NCBI RefSeq assembly: GCF_001649575.2
Contig: NC_051443.1
Span: 4,352,642 to 4,416,641, forward strand
Length of the DNA stretch: 64,000 nt
Direction of reading: 5' to 3'
DNA from: Kryptolebias marmoratus
Taxonomy: Eukaryota > Chordata > Actinopteri > Cyprinodontiformes > Rivulidae
Of this stretch, positions 11,997-23,519 are shown in pieces. The first letter of the stretch is position 1; each line of letters opens with the position of its first letter. The translations under genes and the position numbers were made by a program. The notes below the pieces were generated by a model that did no database searches, was not told the DNA's origin, and worked only from the letters and a program-made list of their open reading frames with translations.

Positions 11997-12174
11997 AGGT
12001 AAAATAGCAGCAACAACAGTGATCACTTACATGGCAGCAATAACAATATAATGCAAATAAAAACCAATTGCAATAACACAGGTTCAACAACAGTATATGA
12101 GAATGCATCAGTCTAGCTTTGACAGAAAGTCTTTTGCAAATGCAAGTGTAGGTAAAATAGCAGCAACAACAGTG
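11997..12174. repeat. Perfect 25-bp direct repeat, 153 bp apart
   Basis: The same 25 bases (aggtaaaatagcagc followed by aacaacagtg) occur at 11997-12021 and 12150-12174, just upstream of the truncated Gypsy gag. Whether they mark a small insertion is unknown. Confidence 0.7.
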
Positions 12175-12189
12175 TAATGCAGGAGTCTT

Positions 12190-12270
12190 TAACCATGGTC
12201 CTCAAGATCTATTGTCGTGCAGGTTGTAGATGCAACCCTGGTCCAATACAGTTGAATCAAATGAATGAAT
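12190..12270 (+). mobile_element. hAT-like miniature element fragment
   Basis: The text ctcaagatctattgtcgtgc, gcaggttgtagatgcaaccc, gaatcaaatgaatga has the layout of a very common fish hAT-type non-autonomous repeat. It runs straight into gag sequence, so the first ~30 codons of the frame opening at 12177 belong to this repeat and not to gag. Confidence 0.45.
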
Positions 12271-12716
12271 GGCTCTGGCCACCTCCAGGTGCCATTGAAT
12301 GGGTGTGTTGTCTCATTCCACTTCTGTCTGGGAAGGCACTGGAGGCCTATGCTGCCATGGATGAGGAACGTGCTCACTGCTATAAGGACTTGAAGACTGC
12401 ATTGTTAACAAAATTTGACATTTCACCAGAGACCTACAGACAGATGTTCAGAGCAACCGGTGTGCCTTCTGGTGAAACTCCTACCAAAACCTATCACCGC
12501 CTTAAAGGACTCTACCGACTTTGGATCCGCCCAGACCAGCAAGAGATGGGGGAGCTCATCATCCAGGACCAACTGCAGAGCGTTTTTCCCCCTGATGTAA
12601 GGACCTGGGTAAAAAAACATGAACCTAAAGATGGCCTGACTGCAGCAAAGTTGGCTCTACAGTACATGAATGCATGGCGAGGAGGAGCAGCCCGTTTCTC
12701 CAACCCTGTGACGTGA
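12271..12716 (+). pseudogene. gag: Gag of Gmr1-like Ty3/Gypsy element, SCAN-like, 5'-truncated
   Basis: The frame reads about 148 residues of gag: an N-terminal piece (IPLLSGKALEAYAAM), then a helical block with FRATGVPSGETP, RLKGLYRLWIRPDQQ, FPPDVRTWVKKHEPKDG. That order matches the SCAN domain, which is known to derive from Gmr1-like capsids. Gag normally forms the capsid shell around the element RNA in the cytoplasm. The true N terminus and start codon are missing because the 5' side joins an unrelated repeat. A TGA at 12714-12716 ends the frame; the zinc knuckle region follows in broken form. No 5' LTR was found. Confidence 0.75.
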
Positions 12717-13381
12717 CCTGCTCAACCACCCAGACATCAACGGTATGTCAGAGAACCTAGTCAGGAGACTAAAGGTACCACCAGTTGTTCCTTGAATTCA
12801 CCATTGAATGGTAAGACATTGATTTGTTATTATTGACAGCAGCCAGGCCACAAAGTGTGTCCAATAAAGAAGACTAAGTTTACTGGTTCCTGCTATGCTC
12901 CTAGAGTGGAAAATCAGACTGAATCTTCTGGTGTTAGAAACCTTGAAACTTGAACTCATAAAACTGTGACTGTGAATGGACAGCATGTGACTGCATTAAT
13001 GGACAGTGGTAGTTTCACATTGCTGGTAAAATAAAGTCTTGTACCTGTTGGTTGTGTAAACTATGAGGAAAAAAAACTGAGATTCTGTGTGTGCATGGAA
13101 ATTGTCATGTGTATCCCATGGCAGAAGTGACTGTTATTATTGATGGGCAACCTTATTTGCTCACTGTTGGTGTAGTGGATAACCTACCATTTGATGTCAT
13201 TTTGGGTACAGATTTACCTGTAATTTTGGGAAAGGTAGAAACTGACTATGAGGGAGGGAAAGTTGGCAATGTTTCCTGTCCTGTGATTACTCGTTCTCAG
13301 GCCAAAGAACAAGTTGAGTCATTATCTGTTTTTGATGAGAGTCTGTTTGATGATGCTCCAAAGAGGCTTAAAAAAATCTAG
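12717..13381 (+). pseudogene. pol: Zinc knuckle and aspartic protease remnant of the Gmr1-like element
   Basis: A nucleocapsid knuckle is readable at 12825-12863 as C-Y-Y-stop-QQPGHKVCP: the second Cys is a TGA at 12834 and the loop before the last Cys is short. The protease active site reads ALMDSGS at 12993-13013 (Asp at 13002), followed by a TAA near 13034. After a frame change the C-terminal half of the protease (VVDNLPFDVILGTDLPVIL) is open at 13091-13381. This enzyme would cleave the polyprotein; at least two stops and one frameshift make it inactive. Confidence 0.7.
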
Positions 13382-14441
13382 GAAGCAGAAAAGATTTGAG
13401 AAAAAGTTACAACTGAGTGGAAATGTGTCAACAGATTTAACAGTAAATGACATGTGAAAGGTACCTGAAAATATTGTGACTTTACAAAAGCAGGATGTGT
13501 CACTGAAACCTTTGTTTGACAGAGTGAATGGACAAACTGATGCCAAGTGGCGAGGAGGAGAAATGTTTGTGTTAAAAGATGGGGTGTTGTATGCTTGCAA
13601 TGGAAAACAACGTTTGGTAGTTCCAACTAGTTGTAAGTCACTTATCATGCATTTAGCACACCCCATTCCATTGGCAGGGCACTTAGGGTGTCACAAAACT
13701 TTTATGCGCGTCAACTCACGTTTTTACTTGCCGTCAATGCACAGTGACGTTAACACACTTTGTGCTTGTTGTCCTACATGCCAGACAACTCGTCCAGTTT
13801 GGAAGTCAGATCGGGCGCTCCTCCAGCCACTACCTGTCATCTCCACTCCTTTTCGTAAGGTTGCAATGGACATTGTTGGACCCCTAGTGAAGAGTAGGTG
13901 GGGCCATCAGTACATCCTGGTGGTATGTGATTATTCCACCAGATTTCCAGAGGCTTTCCCATTGCATACCATTACTGCTCCTGCAATAGTTCAAGCTTTA
14001 GTCCAACTGTTATCAAGGGTTGGAATCCCAGATCAGATTTTGATAGATCAGGGAACTAATTTGCCCTCTAATCTTTTAAAACTTTTTCATAAACAGCTTG
14101 GGATCTCAGCCATTAGGGCAATGCAAACTGATGGACAGGTCGAAAGGTTCAACCAGACACTAAAGAGAATGCTGCAGAAATTTGTGAGTGACACTGGCAG
14201 AGATTGGGACCACTGGTTACCATTCCTTCTCTTCGCCTATCGTGAGGTGCCCCAAGCATCAACAGGGTTTTCCCCATTTGAACTCCTTTATGGGTGGGAT
14301 GTTCAAGGACACTTAGACTTGCTGAGAAAAAGCTGGGATGCATCAGAGACCCTGTCCAGTTACAAAGGTGTGGTTTTGCAGATGAGGGGTCGGTTCGCTG
14401 AGTACCAGGACATGGCTGAAAAGAACCTGCTGGAGGCCTAG
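13382..14441 (+). pseudogene. pol: Integrase of Gmr1-like element, upstream of RT
   Basis: The frame is open at 13476-14441 (321 residues). The N-terminal HHCC zinc module is intact: His69, His73, Cys99, Cys102. The catalytic core has Asp132 (AMDIVGPL), Asp191 (LIDQGTN) and Glu223 (QVERFNQ). The last two are 31 residues apart rather than the usual 35, and the motif normally read YHPQTDG is shortened to MQTDG, so about four residues are lost. A TAG at 14439 cuts the frame before the C-terminal domain. Integrase inserts element DNA into chromosomes. In most Ty3/Gypsy elements it follows RT and RNase H; here it precedes them, the Gmr1 arrangement. Confidence 0.85.
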
Positions 14442-14832
14442 CAGAAACAGAAAAGGTGGTATGACCAGCAGGCATGTCAACGAATTTTAAGTCCTGGACA
14501 GAAGATGTTACGTCTCCTGCCTTCATCCTCCAGCAAGCTTTTGGCAAAGTGGCAAGGGCCCTATAGCAACAGCCGACAGCCATGACCCACCACCTACGAA
14601 GTCTACCAACCTGACAAAAAGAAGGCTAAGCAGGTTTACCATGTGAACTTGCTGAAAGAGTGGAAAGAGCCATCATGTCCAGGTCCAGAAACTTCATGTT
14701 TGATAAGGCCAGTGGAGGAGGAAGAAGAGGTTCCTGGCATTGAAGTGATGTCTAAACAGTCAACTCCCAATCTCAGTCACCTGACTTCACAACAAGCCTC
14801 ACAACTCCAGCAGATCTTCAAGCGATGGCCCT
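14442..14832 (+). pseudogene. pol: Integrase C-terminal GPY/F domain and linker to RT
   Basis: It continues in the same frame after the TAG: QKRWYDQQACQR, GQKMLRLLP, LLAKWQGPY, then a TGA near 14583, then TYEVYQPDKKKAKQVYHVNLLKEW, the usual end of a GPY/F module. An acidic linker (PVEEEEEVPG) and a TAA near 14833 follow. One frame change leads into the RT. Confidence 0.75.
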
Positions 14833-16201
14833 AATCCAGGCCGAACCACCTTGATTGAGCATGTAATTCAACTGAAAGAAAAGCAGCCCATTTGTCAGCG
14901 GCCCTACAGCGTGCCACAACAATTGGTGAGGCAGCTGTGACACAAAGTGGAGACCCTGCTAGCCACAGGTATTATTGAACCCTCAAACTCTGAGGGGGGC
15001 AGCCCGGTGGTCATTGTGTGTAAAAAAGATGGCTCGCTGCGGATCTGCATCAATTTTAGAAAGCTTAACGCTGTTTCAGAGTTTGACTCTTACCCCATGC
15101 CAAGGGTGGATGAGCTGCTGGAAAGAATTGGAAAAGCCAAGTTCATTACCACCCTTGACCTGTGTAAAGGGTACTGGCAGGTTCCGTTGGAGCCTTCAAG
15201 CAGACAGTATACAGCATTTCGTACCCCTTCTTTTTTTTTCAGTTTACTGTCATGCCATTTGGCCTGCATGGTGCTCTATCTACTTTCCAACAGCTGATGG
15301 ACAAAGTATTGCAAGGATGTGAGGACTATAGTGCTGCTTATCTTGATGATGTAATCATCTACAGCAATAGTTGGGAGGAGCATGTTTCTCATCTAACAAG
15401 AGTGTTGGAAAAGATTAGAGGGACAACATTGACACTTAACCTGTCTAAGTGTGTTTGGGCACAACAGGAGATGAGGTACCTGGGTTACCAGCTGGGAAGA
15501 GGAGAGGTGCGTCCACAGATGGATAAAGTTGAAGCGATCCAAAAATGCCCTCGTCCCCGAACCAAAAAGGAAGTGCGGTCATTCCTGGGACTTGCTGGTT
15601 GGTATCAAAGGTTTGTGCCTCATTTTGCTACACTAGCTTCTCCGCTCACCGGTTTGACAGCTAAAGACAAGAAGAATCCTGTTGTGTGGACAGAGGAGTG
15701 TGAGGCCTCCTTTTACGCTTTAAAAACTCACCTGTGTTCATCTCCTTTCCTCCAAAGCCCTGATTTTAGAAGGAGATTCCTGGTCCAGGTAGATGCCTCC
15801 ACAGTTGGCCTAGGAGCTGTCTTGGTTCAAGGAGACCCTGGGGAGGAGCAACCCATACTCTATCTGAGTTGCAAGCTGTTACCTCGTGAGGTGAGATATT
15901 CAGTGGTTGAAAAGGAGGGGCTGGCCAATAAATGGGCTCTAGAAAGTCTCAGTTATTATCTGCTGGGCAGAGAATTTGATCTGGAGACGGACCATTGTGC
16001 CCTAACATGGATCAACACTATGAAAGACAGAAGCCATTGTCTAACAAGGTGGTATTTGTCCCTGCAACCTTATTTAAGTTTACTATCCGTCATAGAAGTG
16101 GCAGCTTTAATAAAGTGGCAGATTTTCTCTCTTGGTTGCCGAAGTTCGCCAACTTTCGGGAAGCGAGGGATGGTGTGACGGAGGAGCCGTCACGAGCCTG
16201 A
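14833..16201 (+). pseudogene. pol: Reverse transcriptase and RNase H of Gmr1-like element
   Basis: The lead-in NPGRTTLIEHVIQLKEKQP is followed by a TGA at 14938. RT fingers and palm read GIIEPSNSE, SPVVIVCKKDGSLRICI, then TTLDLCKGYWQVPL with the first catalytic Asp at 15157. A run of nine T (15231-15239) marks a frameshift. RT resumes at MPFGLHGA (15252) with the YLDDVIIYS box (catalytic Asp pair at 15345-15350), FLGLAGWYQRF, and RNase H acidic residues in VQVDAST, SVVEKEG and ETDHCALTW. A second frameshift near 16075 leads to the terminal RHRSGSFNKVADFLSWLP and a TGA at 16199. All catalytic residues survive, but one stop and two frameshifts break the frame. Confidence 0.88.
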
Positions 16202-16640
16202 ATGTAGTATTAAAAAGTCCGAACCGACATGCCGGCACACATACCCGTGTGCACACTCGCACATATGCAAACATACATACATATGCACATTCGACAGAAC
16301 TTATCTTTTGGTTGCAGCATAAACTGGCGTGGATCGTTGTGGGTGCACACGCGGTGTTCCTGCCCCAGTTGTCATATTCATTTTAGTTGGTAGTTTTCAG
16401 CGTCAAACATTTTTCTGATTGTTTAAGGTTCGGGCCAAGCTAGTTCCGAGTTGAAGTGTGCCAGGAGGGAGTAACGTGATAATGTAATCATGGTTCATCA
16501 GGACATCCTCTAATTCATGATGGCCACTACAACCAACTGATCTTAGCAAAGACAGTAGTGGTTCTAACCTATAAAATTTGATGTGGTTGTCGTTGAGAGT
16601 CATCCTCCTAATTCAGTTGTCTGTAAGAAGCTAAAGCTCT
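16202..16640 (+). mobile_element. Probable 3' untranslated region and 3' LTR of the Gmr1-like element
   Basis: After the pol stop comes a stretch unlike its AT-rich surroundings (many CpG, acatacatacat repeats). A purine-rich tract ccaggagggag near 16460 is followed by TGATAATG, a TATAAAA box near 16571 and downstream DNA. A purine tract followed by an LTR is the expected order. The LTR end could not be fixed because no second LTR is present to compare. Confidence 0.45.
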
Positions 16641-16780
16641 TTGCCATAAGTGAAATTAATAATGCTCAGTGTTTCATTTCACTGATGTATTTGTATAATG
16701 GGTCACTGAAACTTTTACATACTGTTTGTTGTTAGCAGGTTTTCAGAGCAACCTGTTGATTAGACTACCTGTTGAGAAGT

Positions 16781-16830
16781 AACTTCAGAAAGCTCTCAAA
16801 ATCTAAACTTCAGAAAGCTCTCAAAATCTA
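16781..16830. repeat. Two tandem copies of a 25-bp unit
   Basis: aacttcagaaagctctcaaa plus atcta is repeated exactly twice, a short duplication with no sign of function. Confidence 0.9.
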
Positions 16831-19344
16831 AACTTTTACACTTTTAAACTTTAAATTATAGCTTGTGATGGGATTGAAAATGCTGACATGTTTAGCAGAT
16901 TACAGATGGAGTCAGTGGTGGAGGCTGTTTTTTTATTTTGCAGCTAGCTTCCCTGAGCTGTAATCTGATTGCAAAGTGTGGAAGAAAAAGAAAAAAACTT
17001 TGATGGCCTAAACAGCAAGTTAATCTGTATCTCTGAACTCGCTGACTGTCTGCCAATTTATGTGAGGGGCTGCCAAAAAACAACATGGGTAGAATTTAGC
17101 ATGACAGCCTTCTGGTGGAAGCTGGGGTGAAGAGTTCACACAGAGAAACAGACACTGTGTGTGTGAGGGGGTGAGTGTGTGAGTGACACACACACACACA
17201 CACTCGACACATGCAGCAGTAGTTAGATTTACTGTATATGGGGCTCATTTACGTATAGTAGTAAAACTCCTTGACTATAGCAAAAGAAGCATACAGGAGT
17301 TTGACAATTTGCAAAACAGCAGAGCAATTGTTCAGTCTTGGGCAAAGAAAGGTCAAGCAACTGTAGCACAAGCACATCTATTCAAAGGCTTCAAAAATCA
17401 AGTGTCGCTTTTCAACAAACCTTTTATTTCTGTCTCTGCCCATAACATTGAACCTACTGTCTCTTATTCTGCATCCTGCACTACGAGAATGTCTTTTGAC
17501 AAGGGTGAAGAGATTAAAAATGGAGATGACCCAAGGCTGAGCTGTGACTCAGCAGACTGTGTGCCCCAGAGGCATCCATGACGGTTGATTGGGACCAAAA
17601 GAAAAAAACACAGAGTGCAAGTGTGATAATGGATTTCTACATTAGGTCCATCAAGGTCTGATAAGAAATGGGATATGGCAGCAGCTTGGCACTAGAAGTA
17701 GAAAATCTGGTTTGAAGTAGGGCATTCAATGGTCTGCTGACTCTGTTTACTGGCAGTCGCTGGGGGCTTGTGTTGGGGATTTTAGGAGACCTCCCCAGGT
17801 CAGAGTGGGGAGTGGAAACACATGGTTTTAATGTGCCTGTCATATCCTAACTGTCCACAAGTTTTTGTCTGTATCTGTAATTTTTCATGGTTAGAGAAGG
17901 AAAAGAGGCTACCAAAGTTTCTGTATGTGTTTGAGATGGAAATATAAAACTTACCCCAATAAATACCCTCTCTGAATATTTATGTGTTTAAGCTGAACTT
18001 CTGTGAAGTTTGTGCATAATCTGAAGAACTGAAAACCATAAATTACTGGAGAGCAACTTGAAGATAGCAGCAGCCCCGGAAACTTTACAGGTTGCTTCAG
18101 ATCAACAAGTCAATAATCGGCCTCCAGACCAAAGGGACAAATTTTACACTCAAAAAGATAACAATCTGCCAGACTTTTCATAAACACTGCAGAAGACACT
18201 TTTTTACAGGACGCCTTCAGTTTAAACATTTCAGTTTTAAGTAAATTTTGAAGATAGACTGTTTTCTCAAGGTACTTTTCATCTTTGCAGAAGAGAGTCC
18301 ACAGTCCACAGTGCAGACATGATTATAAGGAACATTTCCACATCTGCTTCTCCTGCTCTAAGAAACACCTGCTGGCTGGCTGTAAGGTCGCTCTAATTTT
18401 TTTTTTTTTTTGCACCTTTACACCAGCTGAAAGAACTTCAATAATCTCTGTTACCCAGTCCATTGTCACAGGGTTGTGACAACAGTGAGTGATTTACAAG
18501 TGACGCACATTTTTTGTCAACTGTAATTTATTGGGATCTGCCGTGATTACAACACAGTAAGTAAGTACTATTTCTCACATCTTTGAGAAAGTGCAGCACC
18601 CAGTACAATGGAGAAGTAATTTGTTCACAGTGTTTAAATGTGCAATCGGCTGAAGTAAACCTGCACAAAATAAACCTGCAGATCTGGTTGTCTCTAGTTT
18701 GTTTGTTTTTTTTGTCATAATCTAAAACAAAAAATATCTTTAACAATGCCATGTGATAAGGAGCAGTTTCACTCTGGATTGTGTGTGGTTGATGGAATTT
18801 GATCCAACTGAGATTTGACTCAACTACAAAGCACAATTTGCATAGTGGAGCTCCATGGTTCATGTAAAAGTACTTTGCATACGGAAATGCAACACAGACG
18901 AGTCACTTGATATTTCTCAAACAGCACTTACAGTAAATACTTTAATTTTCTCTCAGCCTTTCAGTCTGTAATCCTTCTACTTAATCATTTTAAAGAGCAA
19001 GAGATGAATTTTGACTCTGTATGTGTCTCTATAAACATCATGTATATACACAATACATACCCTATCTACCATATATAAAAGGCTGATGTACTTTGGTGTA
19101 GGACGATCAGAGGCTCAGGGTTTAAACCCTGTCACAAGGCAACCTTTGATGACTAGCAAGCATGAGACAGAAATGATGCAATGCCGGCTCTGAAGTCATT
19201 ATCATTAACAAGGTCAGAGTTGGGGGAACCTGGTTTTTCTGATGAGAAATGGGCTACTGGATCAAGACATTTATGGACGAGGGCAGAGATCTGAACACTT
19301 TTGGAATGCTACTATACAAGCAAGCCTAAAGAAAGGGGCAATAG
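16831..19344. other. No gene supported; one unexplained open frame
   Basis: A GT/CA microsatellite lies at 17155-17206. A 132-codon frame opens at 17183 inside it and ends at 17581. The protein (VYGAHLRIVVKLLDYSKRS, QATVAQAHLFKGFKNQVS) matches no family I know and has no splice or promoter context. The rest is ordinary AT-rich DNA with a poly(T) run near 18398. Confidence 0.4.
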
Positions 19345-19640
19345 GTGTGTGGCAATCTGTCACCTGGCCACCTGTCACTCACTCTGGTGGTTCTAATTGG
19401 CCACCTCACTAACCACTCACAGCTGTTGCAGATCCTCATCACACTCATCTGGGTATTTAAGGCAGTCCGGTGGAGCAGCTCTTCGCTGGTGCATCGTTTG
19501 CCCCTGGTAAACCTTCAGGCTCAAAGATTAAGTTACTCTCTGAGAAATTTGTTGACCTTGTTGTTGCCTGTGAACTCACCTTGAATTACTAAGCCTTACC
19601 TGAATCTTGCTCTCTTCCAAGTTGGCTGCATTCCACGAAC
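19345..19640 (+). mobile_element. LTR-like promoter fragment
   Basis: tgtggcaatctgtcacctgg is followed by a GC-richer stretch, a gggtatttaaggcag TATA-type box near 19452 and a pyrimidine-rich leader, as in many fish Gypsy LTRs. No 3' end or target duplication was found. Confidence 0.35.
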
Positions 19641-19977
19641 CTGTTAGCATACCATGTGACTCTTTGAAAGTAATGAATCTGCAAGATCCAGATCCCTTTT
19701 AAAGAGCCATAAATCCCATCTCTAATTGTGGAACCAAAAGCAGCATGGAGCAGAACTCAGCTGCGTTGACATGGAGCACTACGTATTAAATGTGTAACAA
19801 ACATCTCTCAAAACATTTTCAGAACTTGTAGAATTTTTTAAAAGTGCCCTAATGCCACATACATATCTCATGAAGTGCTTGAAACATCAACAGGACAATA
19901 AGAGACTTAATAAAGAATTCAAATTGAATGTGGAAGATGACTCTAAAGGCCAATTTAAAGCCAACTGCAGAAGTCAG

Positions 19978-21430
19978 CATGCTCCATGATGTACCCACGG
20001 CTGTTCTGCATAAGGTTGAACCCCCTCAGCCAGATTATCACAAAAGTGGTGAGACATCAACTCAATGATCCACCTCACTGGGATATAAATCAAGGACATA
20101 GGAATGCCATTCAGACTGGATGTATGCGGCCAAATTATTTCCAAGAGTGGCAAGGTGATCACAACTGACCCACTGCAGAAGCTGTGGCGGGTGGAACGAA
20201 CACCGGTGACACGAGAGACTTGGTGACTGCCGCATCCGGTGCCCTCTTACGCCAACGGTGGCTGCGGGATGCTGAGAATATGGCAGCCCGACGACAGGAC
20301 ACATCCAAGTATCCTAACGGATGCTGTCACTCCATAAAGGACATGATCTCCTCAGCAGAGAAAGGGGTGCCAGAAAGAGAGTCTGCAGGTTTCTGTGCTG
20401 GCTGGTTCAAATCCCAAATCCTGACAAGAACAGCTACAAATACCTTAGAATTCCAAATGCAAATGGTCAACCATAATGAGGCCACAAGAAATTCAGCCAC
20501 AACCAAGTACCTACGAAGAATATGGCAAGTCCTGAAAAGCCAGGTGAATGGTTAGAGCAAAGTCCAAGCCAACAACACTTACGCACTGCAAGTTATCAGA
20601 CACTCCATTGGAATAATAGCCCAGCCAAAGGAGGAGTTGGAAGCCACTGCTATAAAGACACAAAAGCTCTTCACAATGCACAGAGGGCTTGAGCCTGCAT
20701 GCTAAGGGAAAGGAGGGAAGCAGAGGACTAGTGAGTGTCGGAGGCACTATCCGGGATGTAACAACTTCAATCCATCAGGAAGAAAAGGCCCCAATGATGA
20801 TCTGCTAAGTGAATGTGTCTCAGAAAGCAGAAAACCATTATGGAAGAGAAGCAAGAAGATGAATCATCACGGAAAGATATGCCCTTCATGGAATGTATCA
20901 CAGGCAGACTGAGAAAGTGGCTGATATCAACCCAGTGGCTAGAGAGGGCTGAACTGAAGGACAACACAGAGGCACTAATCATGACAGCACAAGAGCAATA
21001 GAGGCCGAGGTCTGTCATACCAGGCAGGACCCAAGATGCAAGCTATGCAAAGATACTCCTGAGACAGTCCAGCAGGATGTAAGATGCAGGCAGGCAAAGC
21101 ATACATGAAATGTCATAAGCAAGTGGTTGTAATAGTATACAGGAATATCTATGCCAATTACAGACTGGAGGTCCTGCAGTCAAAGTGGGAACCTCCATCA
21201 GGGTAGTGGAGATACTATTGGACTTCCAGACTGCCAAACACATGATGGCTAAACAACTGGACATTGTGGTGGTCAACAAACAACAGAAGGCAGTTTTGGA
21301 AGATGTGGCAGTTACCAAGAGAAAATGGTGAAGCTGTGGAGAGTCAAGGCCTCAGTGGTATCAGTGGTCATTGGAGCACTCAGCATTGTGACCCCAAAAC
21401 TGGGGGAGTGGCTTGTAGAAGAAGTGGTGT
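19978..21430 (+). pseudogene. LINE with restriction-like endonuclease (R4/Dong or Rex6-like), decayed
   Basis: Recognisable pieces occur in the expected order: LNPLSQIITK near 20011 (RT), RNSATTKYLRRIWQVLKSQ near 20490, KEELEATAIKTQKLFTMHRG near 20633, DDLLSECVSESRKP near 20797, a zinc-finger-like block CHTRQDPRCKLCKDTPETVQ near 21014, and a C-terminal endonuclease stretch DFQTAKHMMAKQLDIVVVNK at 21221-21280 followed by VVIGALSIVTPKLGEWL near 21362. In intact relatives the last block carries a PD and a further Asp of the nuclease site; here these read LD and VN. Many stops and shifts make it dead. Clade assignment is from memory of the family pattern and is less certain than the LINE call. 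Confidence 0.6.
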
Positions 21431-22887
21431 TTTCTGAGTATAAATACTTGATTTTCAGAGTGCTTAAGAGTTCTGTGTTAGCCAACAAATACAATAGGTG
21501 TGAGGAATAAAACTATTTCTAAAATTCAAAATAGTGTATCATTTGGCCTCTGCAAAAAATTGGTTGTGAACATGTCATACTTCTGAAAAGCTAAGTAATG
21601 TCTGTAACAAATTTGTAACAAACCTTTGCTGCATCTTGTAACATTTTTAGCTGCACTAGGACTCATAATCCAGTCATCTGTAATTGAATGCTTTTATTTG
21701 GCTCTCATCTTTGACATTTTCCTCTCCTATTACTGTGTGCAGCCTTCCTTGAGTTTAGAGACAGGCCACAGCCTCTAAATTGTTCCTTCACCCTTAGGCT
21801 ATGTTCGTGTGAGGATTCAGTTTAGGGTGTGACAATGAATATCATCTGGCCCAAATCAGCCAAACAGTCACTGTTCAGTGCCCTCAGACAGATGGATAAA
21901 TAAGCAAGCCCAGACATGTCACAGAGACATGCTGACAGCACAATCCAGCTGTGTTGTCCAACTTCATATTTAAGTTGATAAGAAGAATCTGAATTAATTA
22001 CATTCTGGTAATCTCTAAAAGGTTGGTTTGTTTCATGTCATAGTGTTGCTGATTGAGAGATGTTCCTCATGATTGTCCTCACCATGCACTTCTCTTCACA
22101 GGTCATCAAATTGAAATTCCAAGGCAGAAATCAAACTGATGAGGAGGATGAAATAGATTTGAAGAGCGTTGGTAACAGAAGTTTACCATGAAAGAGGCTT
22201 TCAAAGCACAAAAGACATCTCCACTCCTGTTCTTTTGCTTTCTGTCCCTCCTTGTCATTCTCAAAGCTTATCCCAACATTCATACTGCCTAAGCTTTGAG
22301 CGATGGACTCAAACTGGTGTTCAGGAAGATTTCATGTACAACGTTGTATGCCTGTCTCTTTTTATTTCTCTGCCTCTGCCTGACATTCAGAAAAAATCTG
22401 CCACTGATGTTGTGCAGAGGTCAACTTAAGTACCAAATATCCACCAGCATTTTAATAACAAGAGATGTAGAAATCGATAAAAGGGAGAGGGAAATGAGTA
22501 AGATCTCATCTTTAATGTCAAACACCAAAAGTGAGATTTTATTTTATTTTTTTCCAACTTTCACTTGACATAACATCCAGTAACTTCTTGCCAGGATGAG
22601 TGTGAGCCAAAGGAAAAAAAGCTTCAAGAGAAACTAAGTGAAACAGAGAGGGGAGAGGGCTGACTGATTATAGCAATCTGAAACTGCTGTTGTCTCATAA
22701 GACCCACTGCCAAATTAAAAAAAGAAAGAAAAAAAATCACAGAACAAAAAGTAGCATGAGGGTTTGGTTTAATTTGTGTATCTGATAGTTTGATACCTCG
22801 TGTGATCTCCAGCACGTTATTACAGGTTTATTGGTTATGGTGAATAATTCTGTAGCATGAACTTTGAAACATCACATATATGCCATA
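21431..22887. other. No gene seen
   Basis: AT-rich DNA with short frames only, some (22169-22568) overlapping in several registers without coding character. Confidence 0.5.
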
Positions 22888-23145
22888 CTGCATGGCAGAT
22901 CAGTGGTTAGCACTGTTGCCTCACAGCAAAAGGGCCATAGTTTGTTTCCTGGCCTTTCTATGTGGAGTTTGCATGTTATCCCTGTGCATGTGTGGGTTTT
23001 TTCCGGGCACTCCAGTTTAACCCCAAAAACCAATAACATGCATGTTAGATCAATTGCTAAGTCTAAATTGTTCCTCAGTGTGAATGAAAGTTTGAATGTA
23101 TTGTTTGTCCCCATGTGGCCCTGTGATGGACTTGTGACTTGAATA
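22888..23145 (+). repeat. Abundant teleost interspersed repeat (here family T)
   Basis: It begins catggcagatcagtggttag, continues cactgttgcctcacagcaaa, tgtggagtttgcatgttatc, caataacatgcatgttagat, and ends with ccctgtgatggacttgtgac. The order is that of a very common fish SINE or LINE-tail repeat. Two more copies lie at 35470-35620 and 59590-59940. Confidence 0.6.
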
Positions 23146-23519
23146 GCCAAGAACATAGTGGGACAATAGCATTAAGGTTTAAACTGAACATGTAACATAA
23201 ATTACATTTCAGGCTTACATGGAAACATGTTTGGACAATTCAATGAAGTATAAGTTCAGACTTCAAGATCTGAAATTGAAAAATATTGAACAAAGTTCAC
23301 AATACCAAAATCAACAAGTTTCTGTTCATTTCTAGCTTCTAATGATCAAATAATAACTGCGGAAACAATGCGGTTAAATAACTTGAGGTGACGTGACATT
23401 GGACGTGTTCTGTTTTATGCATGCAGCATGTTCTATCAATGCTACAAGATGGAAGCCGCTACAAAAAGTCTACTGTTAAATTCCTTCTGTTTGCTGAAGA
23501 TCACTTAATAGAGAATCAC

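Noticed and set aside
14149..14583. Minus-strand 144-codon frame
   Set aside because: Exactly antisense to the Gypsy integrase; no features of its own.
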